Source: Rubritalea squalenifaciens DSM 18772 (GTDB taxonomy: Bacteria; Verrucomicrobiota; Verrucomicrobiia; Verrucomicrobiales; Akkermansiaceae). Taken from it: a stretch of 64,000 nt of DNA. The stretch is from contig NZ_FQYR01000002.1 in NCBI RefSeq assembly GCF_900141815.1, positions 1,115,754 through 1,179,753 of the forward strand, read 5' to 3'. A program made the position numbers and the translations under genes. The notes below the pieces were generated by a model. It did not search any database and was not told the origin of the DNA. It saw only the letters and a list, made by a program, of their open reading frames with translations. Numbering within the stretch: the first letter of the stretch is position 1; each line of letters begins with the position of its first letter. Of the stretch, positions 55,085 to 63,963 are shown in pieces.

Positions 55085-56595
55085 TGAAGAAGTTTCTGAA
55101 CAGAAAAGTGGGCGTTATCGCTCTGCTCATGGTGGTTGCCTTTGCGCCTCTGGTTTTGCGCAAGGGGGAAGTGGTGTCTCCAGGCTCAGCGGATGAGACC
55201 TTGGTGGTTATGACGCCTCACAATGAGACGATCAGGAGGGAGTTTGCCGAGGCCTTCAATGCATACTGGAAAGCGAAGACCGGAAAAACGGTTTATGTAG
55301 ACTGGCGTACACCGGGCGGAACCTCGGAAATTCGCATGGTGCTGGACAGTAGTTTCAAGAGTGCCGAGGAGAGGTTGGGGCCTGATGCGGGAATTGGAGT
55401 GGATGTGTTTTTCGGGGGAGGAGATTATATCTTTGGCAAGATGGCCGAGAGAGGGAGATTTGTGAAACTCAAGGTGTTTGAAGATCACAAGAGCTGGTTC
55501 GAGGGTGAGAAGGGCATCCCGCAGACATTTACCGGGGAAACCTATTTCGACACAGAGAATCGCTGGGTAGGCGTCTGCTTGGCCAGATTTGGTATTTGCT
55601 ACAATACGGATGGCTTGAAAAGGATTGGGGTAGATCCGCCTGTGACATGGGATGATCTGGGGGATCCAAAGTACTTTGGTCACTTGGCTTTGGCTGATCC
55701 TACCAAGAGTGGGTCGGTAGCAAGAGCCTTTGAAATGCTCGTGCAGGAGAAAATTCACGTGGAGTTGAGCCGCCTGAAGAGAGAGCCTGGTGAAACGGAG
55801 GCGGATCGCAGGGCGCGTGCTTCACGTATTGGGTGGGCCAAGGGGCTGAACTTGATTCAGCGTATCTCGGCGAATGCCAGATACTTTACGGATGCGGCTA
55901 CCAAGATCCCGCATGATGTGGCTCAAGGGGATGCTGTTGCCGGGATGTGCGTAGACTTTTATGGCCGTACGTATAATGAGAAGCTGAAGCAGCCTGATGG
56001 TAGCTCGCGTGTACAATGGATGTCTCCAGCGTCAGGTTCTTCGACGAGTGTGGATCCAGTGGCAGTCTTTCGTGGCGCTCCCAATCCGGATCTCGCGCAA
56101 GCCTTTGTAGAGTTTTTGCTGTCTGAGCAAGGCCAGGTACTCTGGAATAAAAAGCCGGGAAGCAAGAATGGCCCCAAGCATCAAGCTCTTCGCCGATTGC
56201 CTGTGCGACCAGATGTCTACACGAAGGAGAATCTCGCAGACTTTACGGATCCGGAAGTTCTTCCCTATGTCAATAAAGGTGAGTTTACCTACGAGGCGGA
56301 GCTTACAGGTCCAGCCTTTACCGCATTACGCATGATTATTCGGGCGATGTGCATTGATGTGCACGATGAGCTAAAGAGTTCCTGGTACACTCTTGCGGAG
56401 AATGGCTTCCCGCCGCGTGCCACAGCTCATTTCCACGATGTGGCGAATGTTTCCTATGACCGGACGATGGCTGAGATTCGTCAGCAAGTCAGTGTCGGTA
56501 AGAAGATTGATACGACGACCATGGCTACGCGTTTAGCTGCCACCTTCAGACGTAACTATGCGGAGGCGGCGCGTTTGGCGCGAGCGAAGCAGTGA
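55084..56595 (+). CDS. ABC transporter extracellular solute-binding protein, iron(III)-type
   Basis: The 503-residue product has an N-terminal hydrophobic helix (VGVIALLMVVAFAPLVLR) that may anchor it. It then shows a two-lobed binding protein of the Fe3+/AfuA-FbpA group: LVVMTPHNETIRREFAEAFNAYW, DVFFGGGDYIFGKMAERG, VDPPVTWDDLGDPKYFGHLALADPTKSGS and AVAGMCVDFYGRTY. At more than 500 residues it is longer than the typical 330-350, with an added C-terminal helical part. The ligand could be ferric iron, a phosphonate or another anion. The start overlaps the ATPase stop and the permease follows after 11 bases. Confidence 0.85.
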   Translation: MKKFLNRKVGVIALLMVVAFAPLVLRKGEVVSPGSADETLVVMTPHNETIRREFAEAFNAYWKAKTGKTVYVDWRTPGGTSEIRMVLDSSFKSAEERLGPDAGIGVDVFFGGGDYIFGKMAERGRFVKLKVFEDHKSWFEGEKGIPQTFTGETYFDTENRWVGVCLARFGICYNTDGLKRIGVDPPVTWDDLGDPKYFGHLALADPTKSGSVARAFEMLVQEKIHVELSRLKREPGETEADRRARASRIGWAKGLNLIQRISANARYFTDAATKIPHDVAQGDAVAGMCVDFYGRTYNEKLKQPDGSSRVQWMSPASGSSTSVDPVAVFRGAPNPDLAQAFVEFLLSEQGQVLWNKKPGSKNGPKHQALRRLPVRPDVYTKENLADFTDPEVLPYVNKGEFTYEAELTGPAFTALRMIIRAMCIDVHDELKSSWYTLAENGFPPRATAHFHDVANVSYDRTMAEIRQQVSVGKKIDTTTMATRLAATFRRNYAEAARLARAKQ

Positions 56596-56606
56596 TTTAA
56601 TGGAAG

Positions 56607-58304
56607 ATGAAAAGCGGTAAGGCGATACTAGTAACGGTTTTAGTGACTCTGTTTTTCGGGGTCTTCTTCATCTATCCCGTGTGTGAAGTGATGCGGGAGG
56701 CGTTCACTGGAGATCAGGGTGGTTTTACCCTAGATTACTTCCTCAAGATTTTCACTATCCCGATTTATCTCGAGGGGCTTTGGAATGCCCTTTTGTTAGG
56801 GATTACTTCCACGATAGTCACCTTTCTGATCGCACTGCCCTTGGCCTTGGCGTCCTACCGTTGGGCGTTTCCTGGGAAGAAATGGCTGACGGGTCTTATC
56901 TTGGCGCCTTTGGTGCTGCCGCCATTTGTGGGAGCTGTTGGGGTGAAGCACATCTTGGGGACTCAGGGGGCTCTGAATGCCTTCTTGATTGATTTGGGTT
57001 TGATGAATGCTGACTACCCCACGGATTGGCTAGGAGGGGGGAGTTTCTGGGGAGTGGTGTTGATGAACTCGATGCATTTGTACCCTATTCTCTATATGAA
57101 TGTATTGGCCGCGCTGGGTAATCTGGATCCGACCATGGAGCAGGCTGCGCAGAACTTGGGGGCGTCTCCATGGAAGCGTTTTAAGAAGATTACGCTGCCT
57201 CTCTGTATGCCGGGGATTTTTGCGGGAGCGGCCATTGTGTTTATTTGGTCGTTCACTGAGTTGGGGGTGCCCTTGGTGTTTGATTACACGCGCGTAGCTC
57301 CCGTCCAGATTTATGATGGGATCAAGGATTTGAGCGGAAACCCTATGCCCTATGCCTTGGTGGCGGTCATGTTGGTGATCTCCGTGATCGTGTTCGCGAG
57401 TTCCAAGTTGGTGATGGGGCGTAGCAAGCTTGGTACAGCATCGCGTCCCAAGGGACAGCATAAGGAGCGCAAGCTCAAGGGGGGTAAAGGATGGCTTGTA
57501 TCTCTGATGTTTTTCATGACTTTCGCCATCGCCTCCATTCCTCATTTTGGCGTGTTCTTCTTGTCAGTCTCTTCGGATTGGTATGGTACCGTGCTTCCGG
57601 AAGGGATGACTTTAGCTCACTATAGTGAAGGCTTGGGGCATCCACTGGTGGTCGGATCTATCCAGAATAGTCTGTTGTATGCTTCAGGAGCTACCTTGAT
57701 CGATGTTATTCTTGGACTTGGGGTGGCCTGGGTCGTGGTGAGAAGTAAGATCTGGGGAAGGGGAGTGCTGGATGCTTTGATGATGTTGCCGCTTGCCATT
57801 CCCGGGCTGGTGCTGGCCTTTGGTTATCTGGCTCTTAGTGGGGAAGGTGGGACGTTTCATTTTATGATTGGCGAGGGCGGCAGTCCTGCACTTCTTTTGA
57901 TTGTGGCCTATGCTGTTCGTCGATTGCCCTTTGTGGTTCGCGCTGCCGTGTCTGGTTTGCAGCAAAGCAATGTGGCTCTGGAGGAGGCGGCGATGTCTAT
58001 GGGTGCGTCTCCATCAAGAACTTTCCGTCGAATCGGTCTTCCCTTGATTGGGGGGAGTTTGGCTGCTGGAGGTATTTTGGCCTTCGCGTTTGCTATGCTG
58101 GAGGTTTCCGATAGCTTGATTCTGGCCCAGCAGGCTCAGCATTTCCCGGTGACGAAAGCCATCTATGCTTTGCTCAGTACCTTGGGGAATGGCAACGAGA
58201 TTGCTTCTGCTCTCGGGGTGTGGGCGATGATCTTCCTTGGCGTGGCGATTGCAGGAGCCTTTGTGCTAGTGGGGCGTAGAGGTGGCAGCTTGTTCCGCTT
58301 CTAA
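56607..58304 (+). CDS. ABC transporter permease, duplicated (FbpB/ThiP type)
   Basis: The 565-residue permease is an in-line duplication with about twelve membrane helices. Each half has an EAA loop: EQAAQNLGASPWKRFKKITLPL in the first and EEAAMSMGASPSRTFRRIGLPL in the second. This fused form is usual for iron(III), thiamine and 2-aminoethylphosphonate importers. A basic loop of about 30 residues joins the halves (about 262-295). It completes a full importer with the two preceding genes. Confidence 0.92.
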   Translation: MKSGKAILVTVLVTLFFGVFFIYPVCEVMREAFTGDQGGFTLDYFLKIFTIPIYLEGLWNALLLGITSTIVTFLIALPLALASYRWAFPGKKWLTGLILAPLVLPPFVGAVGVKHILGTQGALNAFLIDLGLMNADYPTDWLGGGSFWGVVLMNSMHLYPILYMNVLAALGNLDPTMEQAAQNLGASPWKRFKKITLPLCMPGIFAGAAIVFIWSFTELGVPLVFDYTRVAPVQIYDGIKDLSGNPMPYALVAVMLVISVIVFASSKLVMGRSKLGTASRPKGQHKERKLKGGKGWLVSLMFFMTFAIASIPHFGVFFLSVSSDWYGTVLPEGMTLAHYSEGLGHPLVVGSIQNSLLYASGATLIDVILGLGVAWVVVRSKIWGRGVLDALMMLPLAIPGLVLAFGYLALSGEGGTFHFMIGEGGSPALLLIVAYAVRRLPFVVRAAVSGLQQSNVALEEAAMSMGASPSRTFRRIGLPLIGGSLAAGGILAFAFAMLEVSDSLILAQQAQHFPVTKAIYALLSTLGNGNEIASALGVWAMIFLGVAIAGAFVLVGRRGGSLFRF

Positions 58305-58351
58305 GTCAAAGATTGCTCATATGAGGTCTTGATTTCCTAGGAGCAGGGGGT

Positions 58352-58570
58352 ATGGATTGCCACGTAATGAAGCGATTAATTTTCAGTGCCTGCCTTGCGG
58401 CAGCTGGTTTGGGAATGATTTCCTGCGAGAAGCACGATTGGGAAGATACCAAGAAGCTCTACCAGGAACACGGTAAAGAAGAGCACGGTGATGCTCACGG
58501 TGAAAAGAAAGCTGATGGTCACGAAGGGCACAATCATGGTGCTGGCGACCATCACGAAGGGGGGCACTAA
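58352..58570 (+). CDS. Small histidine-rich lipoprotein
   Basis: The 72-residue product has a lipoprotein signal (lipobox GMISC, Cys near residue 25). A short acidic/basic segment follows, and then a tail in which His, Gly and Asp/Glu dominate: HGKEEHGDAHGEKKADGHEG, then HNHGAGDHHEGGH. This is the composition of a divalent-metal-binding tail. AGGAG lies 8 bases before ATG 58352, which supports that start. It follows the iron-type importer by 47 bases and is probably in the same operon. Metal storage or delivery to the importer is plausible but unproven. Confidence 0.7.
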   Translation: MDCHVMKRLIFSACLAAAGLGMISCEKHDWEDTKKLYQEHGKEEHGDAHGEKKADGHEGHNHGAGDHHEGGH

Positions 58571-58634
58571 TCTACTAGGAGTGTCATGGTATGGAATATA
58601 ACCAGCCATAGGTCCTCCCAGAAGAGTTAGTGCT

Positions 58635-59597
58635 ATGAATCGTCGACCACCTGCATGGCTTTGGCCAAATCTACTTAGTCTGGATGCGCCCATCGTGGCT
58701 TGCATCTGGATGTGGATGTTAGCGCGTGCTATGCGGGTGCAGTACGTCGAACTGTCGTCTTACGCTGTATTGGCGGCAGCTGTCTGGTGTGTTTATGTAT
58801 TGGACAGAATTAAGGATGTCTTCAGTGGGAAGCATCCGGTTGAGGGGGAAATGCCATGGAGGCATGAGTTCCATTGGAAACTGAAATGGCTTCTTTTGGT
58901 TTTGGTTGCGGCTGTCATTGTCTACAGCGGCTATTCGTCTTTGTATGTGCTGTCACGAGAGATGCTTTCTGCTGGATTGGTGGGAGCGTTTTTGGTGCTC
59001 GTGTATTTTGTGGTTGCGGCTTTTGATCGTGCCGATGTCGCCTACGGAAAGAATTTCTTTGCGGGGATGGTCTTTGCCTTCGGTACGGCGGTGCCAGTGG
59101 TGATTTATTCCCAGCCCATGCCCGCAGTTCTGAGTGATGTCATTGCTCCTCTGCAGGTAGCTTCGCAGGAGGGGGGCGCGATTGCGATGCTTGGAGGGAT
59201 TCTCCTGGCGCTGAAGGAATATATTATCATGGTGCTGGGTTCACTCGGAGTGGTGCTGTTCTCGGTGCACGTGGTTTTGTTTGGCCTGCTTTGCGTGATG
59301 AATATCACGGCTATTGATTTGTGGGAGCGTTCACGGAGATCTGATGATCAGGAGGTGAAGGATGCTAGTGAGTTCTCACTGAGTGCGGGTTTGATGGCTC
59401 TCGTGGCTGGCGCAATGATCTCTGCGGCGTTTTTCGTGGATGATTACGGAAGGCCTCTGTGCTACGCGGTGATGATCTCTGCGGCTTTACTGCAAGTGAT
59501 TAATCGCAAGCGATACAAGTTTTCTTTGGATGCCCAGCGGGTGCTTGCGGACATTGCCTTGGTAGTGCCGGCTCCGTTGATGTTCTTTCTTTCATGA
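58635..59597 (+). CDS. UbiA-like polytopic membrane protein
   Basis: The 320-residue product has eight or nine membrane helices. The cytoplasmic motif VYVLDRIKDVF (D-R-x-x-D) after the second helix, and AIDLWERSRRSDDQEVKD later, take the places of the two Asp-rich motifs of UbiA prenyltransferases. The start LLSLDAPIVACIWMWMLA also fits a group of UbiA-like proteins. It may transfer an isoprenoid chain to an aromatic or sugar acceptor. The missing Asn of the first motif leaves doubt about catalysis. The methyltransferase gene overlaps its stop by ATGA, indicating coupled action. Confidence 0.6.
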   Translation: MNRRPPAWLWPNLLSLDAPIVACIWMWMLARAMRVQYVELSSYAVLAAAVWCVYVLDRIKDVFSGKHPVEGEMPWRHEFHWKLKWLLLVLVAAVIVYSGYSSLYVLSREMLSAGLVGAFLVLVYFVVAAFDRADVAYGKNFFAGMVFAFGTAVPVVIYSQPMPAVLSDVIAPLQVASQEGGAIAMLGGILLALKEYIIMVLGSLGVVLFSVHVVLFGLLCVMNITAIDLWERSRRSDDQEVKDASEFSLSAGLMALVAGAMISAAFFVDDYGRPLCYAVMISAALLQVINRKRYKFSLDAQRVLADIALVVPAPLMFFLS

Positions 59598-60226
59598 GTT
59601 TCGGAAGAGTCTCGCGCGTCTATGCATTTTGTGAGCGTCTGGTGTTCGCAAGTAGGCTTCAGGAGGCGCGAGAATCCTGTTTGAATGAACTGGAGCAATG
59701 TCTTGATCATACCGGTGCGCGGCTGCTGGTCGTGGGAGGGGGTGACGGACGGTTTTTAAAGGCTTTGTTTGAGCGGGGGCTTGAGCCTGTCATAGATTAT
59801 GTGGAGATCAGCCAGCGGATGATTGGTCAGGCCAGACGAGAGGTGGAGGGGTATGAGGCTGCTGAGCGTGTTCACTGGTGTTGCCAGTCTTTCGAGAGTT
59901 GGGATGATGAGGGTTATGATGCGGTGATCGCCCAGTTCTTTATTGATGGGTTTGAGGGAGCTGACTTGGAAAATGTATTGCGTAAATTGGTAAAAGCACA
60001 GGGGGATGAGGGTGTTTTGCTGATCACCGATTTTGATCCTCAATCGTCTTGGTGGGCCTCTCTTTTAGTGAAGCTGATGCAGGGCTTCTTTTGGCTCACT
60101 TGTGGTGTGCCTGGACGGGCGTTTATCCGTCCTGATTCATGGCTTGAAAGTGTAGGGATGGTGCGCCAATCTGAAATTCTAGGAATGGGCGGACTTATTT
60201 TTACGACAAAATGGAAGAAACGGTAA
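59594..60226 (+). CDS. Class I SAM-dependent methyltransferase
   Basis: The 210-residue product has the SAM-binding motif ARLLVVGGGDGRFLKALFERG near residue 40, a following acidic residue in VIDYVEIS, and GYDAVIAQFFIDGF as motif II. The C-terminal PGRAFIRPDSWLESVGMVRQSEILGMGGLIFTTKW is typical of methyltransferases acting on lipid or quinone-like substrates. Coupling with the UbiA-like gene suggests that the two modify one isoprenoid product. Confidence 0.8.
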   Translation: MSFGRVSRVYAFCERLVFASRLQEARESCLNELEQCLDHTGARLLVVGGGDGRFLKALFERGLEPVIDYVEISQRMIGQARREVEGYEAAERVHWCCQSFESWDDEGYDAVIAQFFIDGFEGADLENVLRKLVKAQGDEGVLLITDFDPQSSWWASLLVKLMQGFFWLTCGVPGRAFIRPDSWLESVGMVRQSEILGMGGLIFTTKWKKR

Positions 60227-60238
60227 CTCGGTATTGCA

Positions 60239-62008
60239 ATGACGGCGAAATGTGATGAGCTGTCCGCCTCTCTATCCAATATTATGACTCTCAAAAGCCA
60301 GAAACCCACTTACGTTGTTGGTCACTTGAATCCAGACACAGACGCAATCTGTGCGGCTATTGGTCAGGCTGAGTATCTCAGGGCATCTGAAGGTGTTGAT
60401 GCGATGGCTATTCGTTGTGGAGATATCCCGAGTCGCGTGGCTTGGGTGCTGGAGCAGGCCGGTATTGAAGCTCCGCCTCTGGTTTCGGATGTGAGGACCA
60501 CCGCGGAGCTGATCTGTGAAAAGGATTATGTGGCTGTTCGTGAGGGAGATACTTTCTTGTCCGTTTACCGCGCGATGCAAAACAGCGAGGTGAAGTCTGT
60601 GCCTGTCGTGAGTGATGATAATGAGATCCGTGGCATTCTGCAATTCACGGACCTGATGCAGCTGCTCATGCCGCCTAGTATTGATACGGGCTACAACGTG
60701 AAGACGGTTCATGCTTCTCCACAGAAGATTCTTGAGACCTTGGATGGTGAGCTCGCAGGCGCCGACCTTCCTGATCAGGATGTCGAGGAAGAGTTGATTA
60801 TGTTCGTAGGTGCCTCTAGTGAGCGTACTGTGGGTGATAGTCTGGCCAGGGTGAAGAATGATGGGCTTTCTAACAAGCAGATCGTGATTTGTGGAGATAG
60901 ACCAAAGATGCAAGAAACTGCCGTGGATCATGGAGTACGCCTCTTGGTGGTTACTGGTGGTTCCCAGGTGGATGCGGAGGTGTGTAAAGCGGCTCGTGAG
61001 AAGGGCGTGATCGTGATTTTGTCTAAGTACGATACGGCGACAACCGTGCAGTTGGTGCGCTGTTCCCGGGTGGTGAAAAATGCGCTCGGCGATGAATTTC
61101 TCTGTGTAGAGGCTACCGAAGCGGTAAGTGATATCCGTAAGCGTCTGAGTGCTGCGCGACAGGATCTTTTCCCTGTGGTGAAGATCAAAGCTCGCTCGGG
61201 AGCTCGTAAACTCGTCGGTGTATTTCGCAAGTCAGCCTTGGTGGATCCTCCGCGTACGCGTCTCGTGCTGGTGGATCACAATGAATATTCTCAAGCCGTC
61301 CGCGGTGTCGAAGAGGCTGAAGTGGTCGAGGTGATTGATCACCACAGACTGGGCGGGAACGTGGTTTCCCGTGAGCCGATCCGCTTCTTGAACGAGCCAG
61401 TTGGGTCGTCATCGACACTGGTGGCGCGTAAATTCCGCTATCTTGGCGTACCGCTCTCCAGGGGGGTGGCCATGTGTCTTTGTGCGGGTCTTATTTCTGA
61501 TACTCTCAACCTCACCTCACCAACGACAACGGATCTCGATAGAGATATGCTAGCTTGGTTGTGTGACATAGCAGGAGTTCAGGCTGAGAAATTTACCCAT
61601 GACTTCTTTGCTTCAGGTTCACTGCTCTTAAAAGGCACGGTGGACGAGTTGATCGGAACCGACCGTAAGGAGTTTAATGAGTCCGGTAAGTTCATCAGTA
61701 TTTCCCAAGTGGAGGAAATGAGCTTGGAGAAGTTTGATGAACGCTGTGATGAGATGGTGGATTCACTGAAGAAACTCTCTGAAAATAAAGGTTATGACCT
61801 CGCCCTGCTGGCGGTGACGGATATCACCAAACACCACAGCCGTATAGTGGCGGTAGGTGATCCAAAGATTATCGATGTCTTGCCGTTTGAGAATTCTAGT
61901 GATTATGTCTTGGAAGCGTCTGGAGTTGTGAGCCGTAAAAAGCAAATCTTCCCAGCAGTCTGCAGAGCCATTCAGGATGCTGCAGCGACATCAATAGAAG
62001 TTGTATGA
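60239..62008 (+). CDS. CBS/DRTGG-domain manganese-dependent inorganic pyrophosphatase (DHH family)
   Basis: The family II pyrophosphatase hydrolyses PPi with manganese or cobalt. The 589-residue product has the DHH core VVGHLNPDTDAICAAIG at about 22-38. A large regulatory insertion follows with a CBS pair (about 70-145 and 285-335) and a DRTGG domain (about 165-280). It then resumes with LVLVDHNEY, VVEVIDHHRLGG (the DHH motif) and the C-terminal DHHA2 part with SDTLNLTSPTTTDLD. CBS domains bind adenine nucleotides and tune activity. A start at 60284 (MTLKSQKPT) is also possible. It lies 12 bases after the methyltransferase and overlaps proB. Confidence 0.92.
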   Translation: MTAKCDELSASLSNIMTLKSQKPTYVVGHLNPDTDAICAAIGQAEYLRASEGVDAMAIRCGDIPSRVAWVLEQAGIEAPPLVSDVRTTAELICEKDYVAVREGDTFLSVYRAMQNSEVKSVPVVSDDNEIRGILQFTDLMQLLMPPSIDTGYNVKTVHASPQKILETLDGELAGADLPDQDVEEELIMFVGASSERTVGDSLARVKNDGLSNKQIVICGDRPKMQETAVDHGVRLLVVTGGSQVDAEVCKAAREKGVIVILSKYDTATTVQLVRCSRVVKNALGDEFLCVEATEAVSDIRKRLSAARQDLFPVVKIKARSGARKLVGVFRKSALVDPPRTRLVLVDHNEYSQAVRGVEEAEVVEVIDHHRLGGNVVSREPIRFLNEPVGSSSTLVARKFRYLGVPLSRGVAMCLCAGLISDTLNLTSPTTTDLDRDMLAWLCDIAGVQAEKFTHDFFASGSLLLKGTVDELIGTDRKEFNESGKFISISQVEEMSLEKFDERCDEMVDSLKKLSENKGYDLALLAVTDITKHHSRIVAVGDPKIIDVLPFENSSDYVLEASGVVSRKKQIFPAVCRAIQDAAATSIEVV

Positions 62009-62772
62009 AGCATACCGTTGTAAAGGTCGGAACAGGTGTCCTCACGAGAGATTCGGATGGGCAGTTGGATGGTGCATCTTTGGTAAGGTTGGTCACAGGT
62101 TTGGCTGACTTGGTGGCGAGTGGTCAGCCGTGTATCCTGGTTTCCAGTGGTGCGGTGGGCGCCGGTATCTCCGAGTTGGGCTTGGATTCCTACCCAAATG
62201 ACGTGCCGTCACGTCAGGCCTGTGCAGCAGTGGGGCAGTCCCGATTGATGCATATCTACCAGAATCTCTTTGGTAACTTCGGACTACGAGTGGCCCAAGT
62301 GCTTCTGACGGCGGATGATTTCCGTGATGATGCTCGTCGTGCGCGATTGAGTGATACACTGACTCGTCTTTCCCAGTTTCCGGATGTCATTCCTATTATC
62401 AACGAGAATGACTCCGTGGCCGTCGAGGAATTGAGTGTGGGGGATAATGATATGCTCTCTGCTCGTGTGGCGAACCTGGTTGGAGCTCGTCTACTGGTTC
62501 TGCTGTCTAATATCGATGGGCTCATGCCGCCTGAGAGTGATCAGATCATCGAGTATGTGAACGATGTGGAATCAGTTCTCGATTACGCCCGCGCCGGTAA
62601 AGGTAGATTTTCCATTGGGGGGATGGCCTCCAAGCTCAAGGCTGTGAAGTATGCTGTAGATTCAGGCATTGAAACGGTGATCGCCAATGGGCGTAAGCCG
62701 AGCCATTTGTTAGATATCTCTGAGGGCCAGGGTTATTGCACGCGTTTTGCTGCACGTAAGCCGAAGGCCTAG
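62005..62772 (+). CDS. proB: Glutamate 5-kinase, short form without PUA domain
   Basis: ProB phosphorylates glutamate in the first step of proline synthesis. The 255-residue product is one amino-acid-kinase domain: HTVVKVGTGVLTRD, ILVSSGAVGAGISELGL, QACAAVGQSRLMHIYQNLF, FPDVIPIINENDSVAVEELSVGDNDMLSARVA and GRFSIGGMASKLKAVKYA. The C-terminal PUA domain of E. coli ProB is absent, as in several other bacteria. The start overlaps the pyrophosphatase stop (ATGA). No proA follows, so the next enzyme must be elsewhere. Confidence 0.93.
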   Translation: MKHTVVKVGTGVLTRDSDGQLDGASLVRLVTGLADLVASGQPCILVSSGAVGAGISELGLDSYPNDVPSRQACAAVGQSRLMHIYQNLFGNFGLRVAQVLLTADDFRDDARRARLSDTLTRLSQFPDVIPIINENDSVAVEELSVGDNDMLSARVANLVGARLLVLLSNIDGLMPPESDQIIEYVNDVESVLDYARAGKGRFSIGGMASKLKAVKYAVDSGIETVIANGRKPSHLLDISEGQGYCTRFAARKPKA

Positions 62773-63707
62773 TGTTTACTGTGCGCTGTAGGTGACTGTG
62801 GGTTGCGATATTCAGTAACGCTCCCTTCCATGTCTTCTACAGCGTGATCCTCTAGGCTGCGGCGTTCATTGGCTAGCGTGGCGGCGAGTTCGGCTCCATA
62901 GAGAACGGCTTGCATCACGAAGTAGACCCAGAGGAGAAGGAGGACCAGCGTCAGTGCGCCTCCATAGATGTCTCCGATGTGTGCGTGCTGTAAAAAGGTG
63001 GTGAGCCCAAATTTCAGGACGACAAGAAGCAGTGAGCTGGCGAAGCCGCCGACAAGAGCTTCCCTGAATTTAGGTGGTCGCTTGGGTAACCAGCGCATGA
63101 CAATAGCAGTCAGCAGGGTCATGGCGGCTAGGGTGATGATTGGGGAGAGGATGGAAATGAACTGCAAGAGGAAGGGTGATCCAGAGAGGGAGTTCTTGAT
63201 GAGAGCAATCACTGTTTCGTAGATCACCGCGCTGGCTATGGAGATGCCAAGCATGACAATCAGGATGAGGGAAGTGAAACGCCCCATCAAGTTGGCTAGT
63301 GCTGCATGACTACGCTTCTTGTAGAGCGGCGTGCCAAATACCTTGCTGAGTGAGCGCCTCAATTCAGTAATTACTTTGGTGGCTGAGAAGGCCAAGAGGA
63401 TACCTCCAAGGATGGGGGATACGCCTGAGCCGATCCAGTTGAGGTCTTGGGAAAGGATTTGAGAGAGGTACTTGGTGACGCTGAACCCTGTTACATCCGT
63501 GGTGCGCTCCAGCAAGCTGCGTAACGCGGTCTCCTTGTCTACGATCCAGGAAGCCACTGTCAGGCCGATGACCAGAATGGGAATCAGGGAGAAGAGGGAA
63601 TAGAACGCCAGAGCAGCAGCTTCGTTGGCGTGGCCGTGCACCCACCAGTTCCTGGCGGCCTTTAAAATCCGTTTGGCCCACGGAATCATGTTTGAAATCC
63701 GAATCAT
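62769..63707 (-). CDS. YihY/virulence factor BrkB family membrane protein
   Basis: The 312-residue product has about six membrane helices with the family features NEAAALAFYSLFSLIPILVIGL, GALTLVLLLLWVYFVMQAVLYGAELAATLANER and the C-terminal polar tail. Earlier ideas of a ribonuclease BN role were not borne out, and the function is unknown. Its stop overlaps the end of proB by four bases on the opposite strand. The 5' flank from 63708 onward is non-coding and leads to the edge promoter. Confidence 0.88.
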   Translation of the reverse strand: MIRISNMIPWAKRILKAARNWWVHGHANEAAALAFYSLFSLIPILVIGLTVASWIVDKETALRSLLERTTDVTGFSVTKYLSQILSQDLNWIGSGVSPILGGILLAFSATKVITELRRSLSKVFGTPLYKKRSHAALANLMGRFTSLILIVMLGISIASAVIYETVIALIKNSLSGSPFLLQFISILSPIITLAAMTLLTAIVMRWLPKRPPKFREALVGGFASSLLLVVLKFGLTTFLQHAHIGDIYGGALTLVLLLLWVYFVMQAVLYGAELAATLANERRSLEDHAVEDMEGSVTEYRNPQSPTAHSKH

Positions 63708-63935
63708 TCGCTACAAAAAGATACCTTAAATGCTCGGTTAGAGACAAACATCGAATAAATTTGGAGCTATTTTGGTGGGCTTGAGTGATGAGTTTGCAAA
63801 AATGGACCTGCTGAAGTGATCACTGAGCGGCTTGTTTGACAAAAACGCCGAAAAAACTTCGGACGTGAAAGTGTGTGTTTTCAAGGGGTTGCGGAGGGGG
63901 TGCGGGAAAACTTTGAAAAAAGGTGCTGAAAGATG

Positions 63936-63963
63936 TTGACCCGGACCGGGAAATATGTAGATT
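63936..63963 (+). promoter_or_regulatory. Strong promoter with GC-rich discriminator, rRNA-type
   Basis: TTGACC (63936-63941) and TAGATT (63958-63963) are separated by 16 bases. An A-tract-rich segment (GGAAAACTTTGAAAAAAGG, 63904-63922) lies upstream like an UP element. A GC-only discriminator GCGCCCCGCCCCG follows. This combination is typical of rRNA or tRNA operons under stringent control. The window ends about 35 bases after the expected start point, so the transcribed gene is not seen. Confidence 0.6.

Noticed and set aside
60272..60931. 219-codon open frame on the minus strand
   Set aside because: It is antisense to the pyrophosphatase gene and has no recognisable features.
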